From positions 35,866 through 99,865 of the forward strand of contig JAJEHX010000035.1 of assembly GCA_022823465.1 (NCBI GenBank): a stretch of 64,000 nucleotides of DNA, in the 5' to 3' direction. Both the position numbers and the translations under genes were made by a program. Below, one piece after another: positions 46,291-54,996 of the stretch (position 1 is its first letter; each line of letters starts with the position of its first letter). The DNA is from Candidatus Latescibacterota bacterium. Its GTDB lineage: Bacteria > JAAXHH01. Under the pieces are notes generated by a model. That model had not been told where the DNA came from and ran no database searches. It saw nothing but the letters and a program-made list of their open reading frames with translations.

Positions 46291-47904
46291 ATGCCGACGC
46301 TGGATTTCAAGGGCAAGCAACACGTATATGCCCACCACCTTACAGTGCCCTACCGGCCACTGATCAGTGACTCTTCGCGATCGCTGAATCCTGCCGAGGC
46401 TGACGACAACCTCATCATTCATGGTGACAACCTGCACGCGCTGAAGGCGCTCCTTCCCAGGTACGTCGGCAAGGTCAAGTGCATCTACATCGACCCGCCC
46501 TATAACACCGGCAATGAGGATTGGATCTACAACGACAGGGTAAACAGCTCTCTGATGAAGGAGTGGTTCGCGGAGCAAAGCCCGGTGGACGGTGAGGACT
46601 TGGAGCGACACGACAAGTGGCTATGCATGATGTGGCCAAGACTTCACCTGCTCAAGGAGTTGCTAGCCGATGATGGTGTTATTTTTGTGTCCATTGATGA
46701 CAACGAGCAGCACCACCTCCGGATGTTGATGGATGAGGTTTTCGGCGAGGACCGTTTTTTGGCGGAGTTTGTTTGGAAGAGTCGTCAAAACAGAGACAAC
46801 CGCAATGTGACCGGCGCGTCAATCGACCACGAGTATGTACTTTGTTACGGGACATCGATACGCGGCGACGAAAGAAAAACTGATCAGTATTCTAATCCAG
46901 ACAACGATCCAAGGGGAGACTGGGCTAGCGGTAACATGGTGGGGCTAGCAACTGAAGAATCTCGTCCAAATCTACATTTTGATCTAATTGATCCGGAAAC
47001 AGGTATCAATTACGGCTGCCCTCCTAGGGGTTGGAGATATGACCTTGAGCGTATGTCTGAATTGATTTCACAAGGAAGAATACTTTGGCCTGAAAACCCT
47101 AAAGGGAGGCCAAGAGTCAAAGTATTTCTGAAGGAACTGAGAAATACCTTCACAGGGTTTTCGTCCCAAATTGGCGAAGGGGTTTTTACAAGAAATGGGA
47201 CTTCAGAAATAGAAGACATTTTTTCCTCAAGGGTAATCGAGTTTCCAAAGCCGTCTGAACTTGTCCGTCAATTGATTCTTCAGGGATGTCCTAACGAGGG
47301 GATAGTTTTAGACTCCTTCGCCGGAAGCGGCACAACTGCCCATGCTGTACTAGCCCTCAATAAAGAAGACAGTGGCAACCGCAGGTTCATTCTTGTAGAG
47401 TGTGAGGACTATGCAGACACCATTACTGCCGAACGCGTGCGCCGAGTGAGTAAGGGTATTCCCAACTCGCAAGATGAGTCCTTGAGGACAGGCCTCGGTG
47501 GTTCATTCACATATTGCACACTGGGTGAACCCATTGACGTAGAAAGTATGTTGACCGGTAGATCGCTTCCGGATTTTCCGACACTGGCGGCCTATTTGTT
47601 GCACACTTCGGCCGGACTTTCTGCCGGTGACGTCACGCTGCAAGCAAAGAACGACGACGGGTTGTTTTATAGCAATGACACTACGAATTTCTACCTGTTG
47701 TATCAGCCCGATGTAGATTATCTGAGTGGCAACGAGGCGATGTTGAATGAGGAACGGGCTATGCGCATCAGTGCGTCATGCCGGCAGACCGGCGTCCAAG
47801 CTATCGTTTTCGGACCTGGTAAGTACATCGGCCAGCGTGACCTGACATCTATGGGTATCACTTTCTGTCAACTGCCCTACGAGATACATAGAGCCGGGCA
47901 ATAG
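46291..47904 (+). CDS. mod: Type III restriction-modification DNA methyltransferase (Mod)
   Basis: 537 residues. DPPYNTG (68-74, motif IV) precedes FAGSGTT (about 342-348, motif I), the beta-class order of adenine N6 methyltransferases of type III systems. The N-terminal NLIIHGDNLHALKALLP block is also typical. The middle (about 170-330) is the target-recognition region and has a lower GC content than the flanks, as often seen for exchanged recognition domains. The Res gene follows after 10 bases. Confidence 0.92.
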   Translation: MPTLDFKGKQHVYAHHLTVPYRPLISDSSRSLNPAEADDNLIIHGDNLHALKALLPRYVGKVKCIYIDPPYNTGNEDWIYNDRVNSSLMKEWFAEQSPVDGEDLERHDKWLCMMWPRLHLLKELLADDGVIFVSIDDNEQHHLRMLMDEVFGEDRFLAEFVWKSRQNRDNRNVTGASIDHEYVLCYGTSIRGDERKTDQYSNPDNDPRGDWASGNMVGLATEESRPNLHFDLIDPETGINYGCPPRGWRYDLERMSELISQGRILWPENPKGRPRVKVFLKELRNTFTGFSSQIGEGVFTRNGTSEIEDIFSSRVIEFPKPSELVRQLILQGCPNEGIVLDSFAGSGTTAHAVLALNKEDSGNRRFILVECEDYADTITAERVRRVSKGIPNSQDESLRTGLGGSFTYCTLGEPIDVESMLTGRSLPDFPTLAAYLLHTSAGLSAGDVTLQAKNDDGLFYSNDTTNFYLLYQPDVDYLSGNEAMLNEERAMRISASCRQTGVQAIVFGPGKYIGQRDLTSMGITFCQLPYEIHRAGQ

Positions 47905-47914
47905 AGAGTTCGTT

Positions 47915-50455
47915 GTGGAACTGAAGGAATACCAAGCCAATACACTCGAAGCGTTTGCTACCTGGCTGGATGCCCTTACTACGGCCCGATTACAGTCTCG
48001 GACTGCCATAGATGCGTTGAAACAAGCGGGGACTGCTATATCGATCCCCGACGATCTTTACGACTATCCCAAAGCGGCTTGGCTCCAACTAAAGCATTCT
48101 GGTCTCGTATCGGATACCGCTGGCGAGTACGTCAGCCGGACCGATAATGCCGGTCGACCCATCCCACACGTCTGCTTCAAGGTACCTACTGGAGGTGGCA
48201 AGACGCTGCTTGCCGCCGCTGCGTTACAGCGACTTCGACGGCAAACGGGACTGACACTGTGGGTCATGCCAACGCGCGCTATTTACGAACAAACCAAAGC
48301 GGCATTGAAGAGCCGGGAGCACCCGTACCGGCAAATGTTGGAAATCGCCAGCGCAGGCCGGGTCAAGCTTCTGGAAAAGGATGACCTGTTCACCCGGTCG
48401 GACATAGACAATTACCTTTGCATCATGCTCCTCATGCTACCTGCCGCCAACCGGCAGCGAGGTCGTGACTTTCTGCGGATGTTCCGAGACTCGGGTCGTT
48501 ATCCTACACTGTTTCCTGACAGCGACGATTTGTTTGGCGATGCCAGACTACTTACCAAATACCCGGACCTGGAACGGGTTTCACCCGACGGTCCGGTGAA
48601 GCACAGTCTTTTCAATGTTTTCAAAATGCTACGTCCGGTAGTGATCCTGGACGAAGCACACAAAGCTTATGGAGCGCGCAACCTGGAAGCCAACGAGGAG
48701 TTCGCACGATCGGTAAGCCGCCTCGACCCAAGCATGGTGATAGAACTCTCCGCAACGCCGAACCGGGGGATTAGCAACCTTCTGGTAGACATTACCGGCG
48801 TGGAACTGAAAAACGAAGAGATGATAAAGCTCCCGGTGCAGGTGACATCGTTCACCAACGCCGATTGGCACTACACCCTGGCTCAGGCACACGATGAACT
48901 TGAGCGACTCGACTCGGAAGCAAGATCGTTGCAGATGAGCGACGGCAGTTACATCCGGCCCATTGCGGTGGTTCGCGTAGAGCGCACGGGAAGAGACCAA
49001 CGTGACGGCGAGCGAGTACACGCCGAGGACGTCAGGGAATACCTGATACAGCATCTAGGGGTTCCCGAAGACGCCATCGCCGTCAAGTCGTCTGAATTGG
49101 ATGAACTGGCGGATGAAGACCTGCTTTCTGGATTCTCCCCCGTACGCTGGGTGATAACAAGGGCGGCCTTGATGGAGGGATGGGACTGTCCGTTCGCCTA
49201 TCTACTTGTGATGCTTGACAACACGAGTGCCCAGCGTGCCATCACGCAACTGGTAGGTCGGGTGATGCGGCAGCCGTACGCCCGTCGCACCGGTCGTGAG
49301 TTGCTAGACCAGTGCTATGTCTATTGTTGGAATACAAGAGTGAGCGAAGCGGTCACACAGGTGAAACGGGGTTTGGAAGCGGAAGGTTTGACCGGCCTGG
49401 CGGACGCGGTAACCAGCAACTCGACCGACTTTCGGCGTATCACCGTACAACGACGCGAGGGGTTGGAAGGTAAAGCCATATTCCTTCCATTGGTTCTGCA
49501 TCAGGACGGTGATGGGTGGTGCGAATTGGATTACCAGGCCCACGTCCTCCCTAGAGTTGACTGGGACGCGATTGAGGCGGCAGACCCGCAGAGGAGCCTT
49601 CCCGACCGCGCCGTCCGGCAATCCGCAAGCGTGGACGTGGGCGAAGTCCCGCCTGTTTACCATTCCGAAACCGAGTTGAATATTGACAAGACGGTTCAGA
49701 TAAACTGGATTGCCCGGCGGTTGACGGATGTACTTCCGAATCCGTGGCAGGCGGCTCGCATTGCACAGCAGTTCGTGCAAAGACTACTGGCTGCTGGTGA
49801 TACCGAGAGTGAGATTTACGACCGACGTTCATATCTGGCGTTCGCTTTGCGGGATCACGTTGTGACTCAATTGCAAAAGCACGCGGAAAAGATCTTCCGG
49901 TGTAAGTTGCGCAGTGGTCAGATTCGCTTCGATCTTGAGGCGGGTCAACCCAACTTCCGCATGGTCGAAAGCTACGAGATACCGATTTCAAACGATACGG
50001 CACTACTGACGGGAAACGATGGCAGGCAGGTACAGCTCAGCCTCTTCGAGCCGGTATACTCCCAGCAGTTCGATTCAGATCTGGAACGGAACTTCGCACG
50101 GTACCTCGACGAACAAAAGGCATTGAAATGGTGGCATAGGGTGGCGGTCCGGCAACGTGGCGATTACTATCTCCGGGGCTGGAAACAGGAGCGCATCTGG
50201 CCGGATTTCGTTGCCCTGGGCGGCGAGACGAACGGGAAGCCCCATGTCCTGGTTTTCGAGACCAAGGGAGAGCACCTTCGTGGCAGTCCGGATACTGATT
50301 ATAAGCAACAAGTGCTTGAGACGTTGCAAAATGCATTTAATTGCGGAACAATGACCGTCCATGACGGTCCAGCCACTGGTACGTTTCGTCTTGTGTTCAA
50401 CGAGGACGAGTTTCCGGCTGCATTGGCCTCGCTTGAGGGGGCTTACCAGGCGTGA
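47915..50455 (+). CDS. res: Type III restriction enzyme Res subunit
   Basis: 846 residues from GTG at 47915. SF2 helicase motifs: PTGGGKT (about 89-95), ILDEAHKAYG (about 245), LSATPNRG, and motif VI QLVGRVMRQPYARRTG. The C-terminal nuclease has WPDFVALGG and HVLVFETKGEHL, the D and ExK residues of a PD-(D/E)XK site, intact. Together with mod this is an apparently complete type III system cutting DNA between inverted recognition sites. Confidence 0.92.
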   Translation: MELKEYQANTLEAFATWLDALTTARLQSRTAIDALKQAGTAISIPDDLYDYPKAAWLQLKHSGLVSDTAGEYVSRTDNAGRPIPHVCFKVPTGGGKTLLAAAALQRLRRQTGLTLWVMPTRAIYEQTKAALKSREHPYRQMLEIASAGRVKLLEKDDLFTRSDIDNYLCIMLLMLPAANRQRGRDFLRMFRDSGRYPTLFPDSDDLFGDARLLTKYPDLERVSPDGPVKHSLFNVFKMLRPVVILDEAHKAYGARNLEANEEFARSVSRLDPSMVIELSATPNRGISNLLVDITGVELKNEEMIKLPVQVTSFTNADWHYTLAQAHDELERLDSEARSLQMSDGSYIRPIAVVRVERTGRDQRDGERVHAEDVREYLIQHLGVPEDAIAVKSSELDELADEDLLSGFSPVRWVITRAALMEGWDCPFAYLLVMLDNTSAQRAITQLVGRVMRQPYARRTGRELLDQCYVYCWNTRVSEAVTQVKRGLEAEGLTGLADAVTSNSTDFRRITVQRREGLEGKAIFLPLVLHQDGDGWCELDYQAHVLPRVDWDAIEAADPQRSLPDRAVRQSASVDVGEVPPVYHSETELNIDKTVQINWIARRLTDVLPNPWQAARIAQQFVQRLLAAGDTESEIYDRRSYLAFALRDHVVTQLQKHAEKIFRCKLRSGQIRFDLEAGQPNFRMVESYEIPISNDTALLTGNDGRQVQLSLFEPVYSQQFDSDLERNFARYLDEQKALKWWHRVAVRQRGDYYLRGWKQERIWPDFVALGGETNGKPHVLVFETKGEHLRGSPDTDYKQQVLETLQNAFNCGTMTVHDGPATGTFRLVFNEDEFPAALASLEGAYQA

Positions 50456-50706
50456 TGGCTAGAGAAGTTGCATATTCCTAAAACAACCCGTCACGAAGGC
50501 AGATATACAGAACTACAAGGTCAAACCTCCCTTCTTTTATCCAAATTTCAACAGCGCTTTCTGAAGACATACCATATTAAATCGCCTTCAGGATATAACA
50601 TGAGACTTCGCCTTGAGCGAGATCGAGCTATGAATCATGCACATCGGTGCGGTCGATACCGTTCTATGACGCTGAAATCCGTACATCCCTGTTGAGGAGA
50701 AACGCC

Positions 50707-51693
50707 ATGAAGATCACCAGATTCGTATTCGTGCTTGTCTTATGTACCTCGTTCGCTCTCCCCGCCACTGCACAGACGCGTGAAGAAGGACCGTGGTGGC
50801 CCCATCCCATCTGGGGCAAGGACGATCAGTCCGGCGGCTCCAACTGGATCACGCCCGAAAAGGTGCTGAAGGCGCTTAAGCTGGTCAAGACGGGACAGAT
50901 CTACGAAATCGGCCAGGTATACAGCGCGGACATGCCCCTCTTCGGCCAGCGGACCTATTCCATGGTGATCCCCAGTTCTCCCACGGGTGAGCCCATGGGT
51001 TCCAACAACCTGATCTACTACGACGAGTTCTTGGTCGCCGAGATCGGACAGGTAGGCACCCAGTTCGACGGTCCCGGTCACATCGGCGAGCGGATCAGGA
51101 TGGAGGACGGCTCGGAGAAGGACGTCTTCTACAACGGCTTTACCAATGAAGAGATCAAGGGACCCTACGGCCTCGCGAAGCTGGGCATTGAGCACGTCAA
51201 GCCCTTCGTGACCCGCGGCATCCTGGTGGACGTGGCCGCGTACAAAGGCGTGGAGTCTCTCGACCACAGCTACGAGGTTACCGTGGAGGACGTGCAAGGT
51301 GCCCTGCAGCGGCAAGGCATCGCGGAGGACAGTCTCGAACCGGGCGACGCCTATTTCTTCCGCTACGGCTGGGCACGGCACTGGAACGACCCCGGTACGT
51401 ACAACGCCGCCCCGCCCGGCATCGGGATGGCCGTCGCCCGGTGGGTGGTCGAAAAGAAGGCATCCATGATCGGTTCGGACCAGTGGACCACCGAGGTGGT
51501 GCCCAATCCCGATATCAGCCAGGCCTTCCCGGTCCACCAGGAGCTGATTACCCGGAACGGCGTCTGGAACCTCGAGAACATGAACCTGGACGAACTTTCA
51601 GGGGACGGTGCCTACGAGTTCCTGTTCATTCACACGCCCATTCGGTTCAAGGGGGCGACGGGTTCACCTGCCCGGCCGATCGCTATCAGGTAA
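50707..51693 (+). CDS. Secreted cyclase-family (kynurenine formamidase-like) protein
   Basis: 328 residues from ATG at 50707, with a GGAGA ribosome site and a signal peptide (ITRFVFVLVLCTSFALPATAQ). The cyclase-family metal motif, usually HxGTHxDxPxH, reads VGTQFDGPGHIG, so one His ligand is Gln. Later PGDAYFFRYGW and SDQWTTEVVPN match the secreted subgroup. Metal-dependent hydrolysis is likely but the substrate is unknown. An SDR gene follows 28 bases later. Confidence 0.82.
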   Translation: MKITRFVFVLVLCTSFALPATAQTREEGPWWPHPIWGKDDQSGGSNWITPEKVLKALKLVKTGQIYEIGQVYSADMPLFGQRTYSMVIPSSPTGEPMGSNNLIYYDEFLVAEIGQVGTQFDGPGHIGERIRMEDGSEKDVFYNGFTNEEIKGPYGLAKLGIEHVKPFVTRGILVDVAAYKGVESLDHSYEVTVEDVQGALQRQGIAEDSLEPGDAYFFRYGWARHWNDPGTYNAAPPGIGMAVARWVVEKKASMIGSDQWTTEVVPNPDISQAFPVHQELITRNGVWNLENMNLDELSGDGAYEFLFIHTPIRFKGATGSPARPIAIR

Positions 51694-51721
51694 ATTACGA
51701 CGACGATGAGAGGAGAATCAA

Positions 51722-52498
51722 ATGTCAGAATTCGAAGGAAGAGTGGTCATCGTAACCGGGGGCGCCAAGGGTATCGGAGGGGGCATCGTCCGCGCCTTCG
51801 CCGGTGAGGGGGCCCGCGTCCTGTGCGCCGATATCGACGACGATGCCGGTTCGGCGATCGCCGCCGCGAACGACAACATCTGTTACGTCCACGCCGACGT
51901 GACCACGGCTGAGGTGTGCCGTTCCCTGGTGGAGACCGCGACGGATTCTTGGGGCGGGGTGGATATCCTGTGCAACAACGTGGGGATACAGCCGACGTTG
52001 AGCTATCTGCCCGCCCACGAGATGTCCGAAGAACAGTGGGACCGGATCATCGACGTAAACCTCAAGAGCCGCTTCCTGATGGTGAAGTACTGCGTGCCTG
52101 TAATGAAGGCGCGTGGGGGCGGCGTGATTATAAACACGGCCAGTGTCCAGGGCTTGCAGTCGGCCAAGGGCATCTCGGCGTACGCGGCGAGCAAGGGAGG
52201 CGACCTGTCGCTGGTGCGTCAGTTAGCCCTGGATTACGCCGAGGACAATATCCGCGTGGTGGCGGTCAACCCGGGCACGATCGAAACGCCCCTGCTGCAG
52301 GAGGCGATCGACTCCATCGGGGGCGACGAGGACGAAATCCGGACGGACATGGCCTCACGGCACGCGGTGAACCGGCTTGGCAGCCCGGAGGACATTGCCA
52401 ACGCCGTGCTGTTCCTGGCCAGTGACCGGGCTTCCTTCATCACGGGTGAATACGTGAACGTGGACGGGGGATTGATGGCCCGGGGGTCGTGGGCCTAG
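51722..52498 (+). CDS. SDR-family oxidoreductase
   Basis: 258 residues, classical short-chain dehydrogenase: TGGAKGIG (12-19), NNVG, S141, and the YAASK catalytic pair (Y154, K158), ending in VNVDGGLMARGSWA. Likely cotranscribed with the cyclase gene. A diverged copy of its last 70 codons is found about 4.3 kb downstream. Confidence 0.92.
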   Translation: MSEFEGRVVIVTGGAKGIGGGIVRAFAGEGARVLCADIDDDAGSAIAAANDNICYVHADVTTAEVCRSLVETATDSWGGVDILCNNVGIQPTLSYLPAHEMSEEQWDRIIDVNLKSRFLMVKYCVPVMKARGGGVIINTASVQGLQSAKGISAYAASKGGDLSLVRQLALDYAEDNIRVVAVNPGTIETPLLQEAIDSIGGDEDEIRTDMASRHAVNRLGSPEDIANAVLFLASDRASFITGEYVNVDGGLMARGSWA

Positions 52499-52557
52499 GC
52501 GGGTAAAAAAGGTCTCAGGGTGCTGACAAAGTGCATAGGGGCATTTCGAAAGGTTCG

Positions 52558-52610
52558 AAGTGAGACCGGTCCGACCGGTCCAATCCCCATTCTCGCACCG
52601 TGTCAATTCC
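52558..52610 (-). pseudogene. 3' fragment of a HigA/NadS-type antitoxin gene
   Basis: On the minus strand the sequence reads DTVREWG, which corresponds to the C-terminus DVVREQG of the intact antitoxin at 56842-57129, and the surrounding bases (TTCTCGCACC...) also match. It stands convergent to the SDR gene just as the intact antitoxin stands convergent to the SDR fragment. Only the end of the gene is recognisable. Confidence 0.45.
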
Positions 52611-52742
52611 CGAATACGAGAAATCCGCAGTGATGTAGACTAATGAAGTAACCTATTCAGATGCCGACAGAATACAGCATACTGAAACCCGTCACAGTTA
52701 CTTCAGTACGACTAATACGTCTTAGTACCGGGAAGTTTTGAA

Positions 52743-52940
52743 ATGAGCGTTGAGTTGATTGGGATAATCAGTGTAGGTGTTGCCCTGGCTGGTCTTATCC
52801 TGGCGTCTAAACGGGATATAAACCTCCGTCTTATATCCCTGGAGCAGGGGCAGGCGGATCTTAGAGAACGGATGGCAAGACTGGAGGGTATTCTGGAAGG
52901 CCTGGCGTTGCGTCGTGCAGAAAAGATCGAGCCCGATTGA
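52743..52940 (+). CDS. Small membrane protein with coiled coil, copy 1
   Basis: 65 residues. One N-terminal membrane helix (ELIGIISVGVALAGLILASK), then an amphipathic coiled coil (LISLEQGQADLRERMARLEGILEGL). A ribosome site-like GGGAAG precedes it by ten bases. A second copy at 62682-62879 is identical at about 57 of 65 residues. Function unknown; such small helix-coil proteins are sometimes annotated as hypothetical in metagenomes. Confidence 0.75.
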   Translation: MSVELIGIISVGVALAGLILASKRDINLRLISLEQGQADLRERMARLEGILEGLALRRAEKIEPD

Positions 52941-53113
52941 TACCCAAAATGGTGCTGCTGATCTCTTGTTGAACACTGCGACCTGGTGGCAATCTATTGT
53001 CGGGATTGATAACGACGCTCTCCGAATACTGTCGCTGAACCGGTCCGAACAATTGCCAGCTTCAGCGATTCTACAGGCTCGTTTCAGAAATCTTGACATG
53101 AGTCCCCGTAACG

Positions 53114-53232
53114 ATGGTTTGGAACGCCGAGTACACGGACGATTTCGGGAAGTGGTGAGTCGGCCTTGCCGTCGGCGAACAGGAGAATATCGCCACCACA
53201 GTCGAATTGCTGGTGGAGTACGAACCATCATT
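53114..53232 (+). pseudogene. HigB/RelE-like toxin remnant with internal stop
   Basis: The plus strand reads MVWNAEYTDDFGKW, stop, VGLAVGEQENIATTVELL, VEYEPS. This is the N-terminal half of a HigB/RelE-family toxin, in which the family usually has FxxWWxxL; the second Trp codon is TGA at 53156-53158. Homology stops where the convergent nuclease gene begins. It is clearly a dead toxin, not an active one. Confidence 0.7.
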
Positions 53233-54141
53233 TCATGGGCCGGACATAGGATTGAGATCGTCCACACTTACGAACGGCTTACCTGTTTCGGCGGCTCGCC
53301 GGACTTTCATAGCGAGTACAGTCGCGAAGTCGAGCCGACGTGACAGGACAGCGTGCAGATCGAGACCGTCCATGCAAATGACGCTGTTGCCCCGCCCGAA
53401 TGCGATGAGCCCTTCACGGGAGAATCCGCTATAGCTGACCAGAAGACCACGGGACCAACTCGCCTTGCCCTGTACCTTGCCGTTGAAGGCATGAAGCGTC
53501 GCCGCGTCGACCAAGCTGTTCGTCCATCTTGCTTCGAGCAGATAAGTATCGCCTCCCGACACGAAGCTGCCGTCGATCTGCTCGCCCACCAAGCGAAAGG
53601 AAGCCCGTGCAGACAACCCGTAGGCATCGAACATATTCTTCAAGAACTTCTCGAATGCATAGCCGCGGGGCTGTGGCTTTAGTTCGGTCACCTGCAACAA
53701 GCTATGCGCAAGAGCCGAAGCGACCGTTTCATCAATTTGTGTTATTTCTGATTGTGCGGAAGCGGTGGAAGACCTGTGCCATGTTGGCGGCGTGCCACCG
53801 AGCCGTTCAATGATTCTAAAGAAGGCAACTCGTACCGAATCATCCAATTCCGGATAGTTGTGAGTCATGCTGCTGGCTTCACGATATTCCCAAAGTGTTT
53901 CCAGCGTATCAAGAACCGTTTTTCGGTTCGCGTGTCGTAAAAAATAGCGTAGACGCTTAGCCTTGCTCCCGCCCTGAACCGACCAACGTGGATCGTCTAT
54001 ACTGACTCCGAGTTCTTCTCGGAAAAAAACAGCGAAGGTTAGGTCCGAGAAATCCAGTACCCAGCCTGCTTCCATGGCGAACACCTTGTCGAGGACCGGC
54101 ATGTCCATGGCGCGAATCTTGTCTGTTGGTATTTTGTTCAT
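53233..54141 (-). CDS. Restriction-endonuclease-like protein with altered active site
   Basis: 302 residues from ATG at 54141, whose ATGA overlaps the stop of the upstream AbiEii-like gene. The C-terminal half has the PD-(D/E)XK Mrr-like pattern YAFEKFLKNMF, GEQIDGSF, then YLLEARWTN; relatives usually have ExK, here E-A-R, so catalysis may be lost. The N-terminal half is helical and unfamiliar. It is the third gene of an apparently coupled operon with the AbiE-like pair. Confidence 0.68.
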   Translation of the reverse strand: MNKIPTDKIRAMDMPVLDKVFAMEAGWVLDFSDLTFAVFFREELGVSIDDPRWSVQGGSKAKRLRYFLRHANRKTVLDTLETLWEYREASSMTHNYPELDDSVRVAFFRIIERLGGTPPTWHRSSTASAQSEITQIDETVASALAHSLLQVTELKPQPRGYAFEKFLKNMFDAYGLSARASFRLVGEQIDGSFVSGGDTYLLEARWTNSLVDAATLHAFNGKVQGKASWSRGLLVSYSGFSREGLIAFGRGNSVICMDGLDLHAVLSRRLDFATVLAMKVRRAAETGKPFVSVDDLNPMSGP

Positions 54142-54996
54142 GACTTCCTCAAGCCAAGTCCTCTGAGCCAAGCGTTAACCTGTCCGAAGGCGTCCTGCTG
54201 CCATTGATCTGCAGTGCGATTGCCGAGTAGGTGGGAACCTTCCACGAACTTTCTGACGCTCGTTGGTCCGAAGTCTTCCAAATCTCGGAACTTCTCGGAG
54301 ATAAAACGATAGCCTTTTCGGGCTGATTGAACGCCGAGGAGCGGCCGCGTTGCTTCTACTAGTGCGTCGACCCCATCTGGGAAGTTTCGCACGGAATAGT
54401 AGATGTCGTAGGCGTCCTTGCGTTTCAGACGATTGGCGATGGCGTAGCCTTTCATGGCCAAGAGGGCTGGAATCGACGCAACGGCGATGTGAACGCGATT
54501 CCTTCCCCCACCGGGCATGTCTCCGTCGATGGTAAACCATCTGATTGAATTTGAGCGCGAGCTCAGCGCCGTCGGCACGCTGGACGGCAAACTGGCTGAG
54601 TAGTGGCGGCCTGTTCTTTACGATCTCGGCATCGCGCGGCATTAGAAAGTCGACGACGACATCGATATCAGGGCCGTCGTCCGTGGCGGGCACCGTGCGC
54701 ACGAGTTGGAAGCGATGCTGGTTGCCCCGTTGATCGTAGCCATGTGTCTGAAGGACTTCGATAAGTCGAACATACTCGCCATCGCCCAAGGCGGAAGGGT
54801 CGAGACCGAGGTCCACGTCCACTGTTCCGCTGTGGGGCATGTCGGCTTCGCTCAGCAACAGCCAGGGAACGGCACCGCCGATAATCGCAAACTTGCCTTC
54901 GAAGCTGCCGAGGACTTGGCCGATCTCGATCAGCACGGATTTGACTGCTGTTGTCGTCCGGTCATCGTAGTCACCGGCGGATTGAGGTTCTCTCAT
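54138..54996 (-). pseudogene. AbiEii-like nucleotidyltransferase toxin, frameshifted
   Basis: The start ATG 54996 overlaps the AbiEi-like stop (ATGA). The N-terminal part has FAIIGGAVPWLLL and GTVDVDLGLD, the glycine pair and metal Asp of AbiEii nucleotidyltransferases. The frame breaks at an AAA run (54534-54536, TTT on this strand); removing one base restores Q-M-V-T-I-D-G-D and the reading continues into IPALLAMKGYAIANRLKRKDAYDIYY to the stop at 54138. Either the gene is inactivated or the assembly has a one-base error. Confidence 0.75.
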
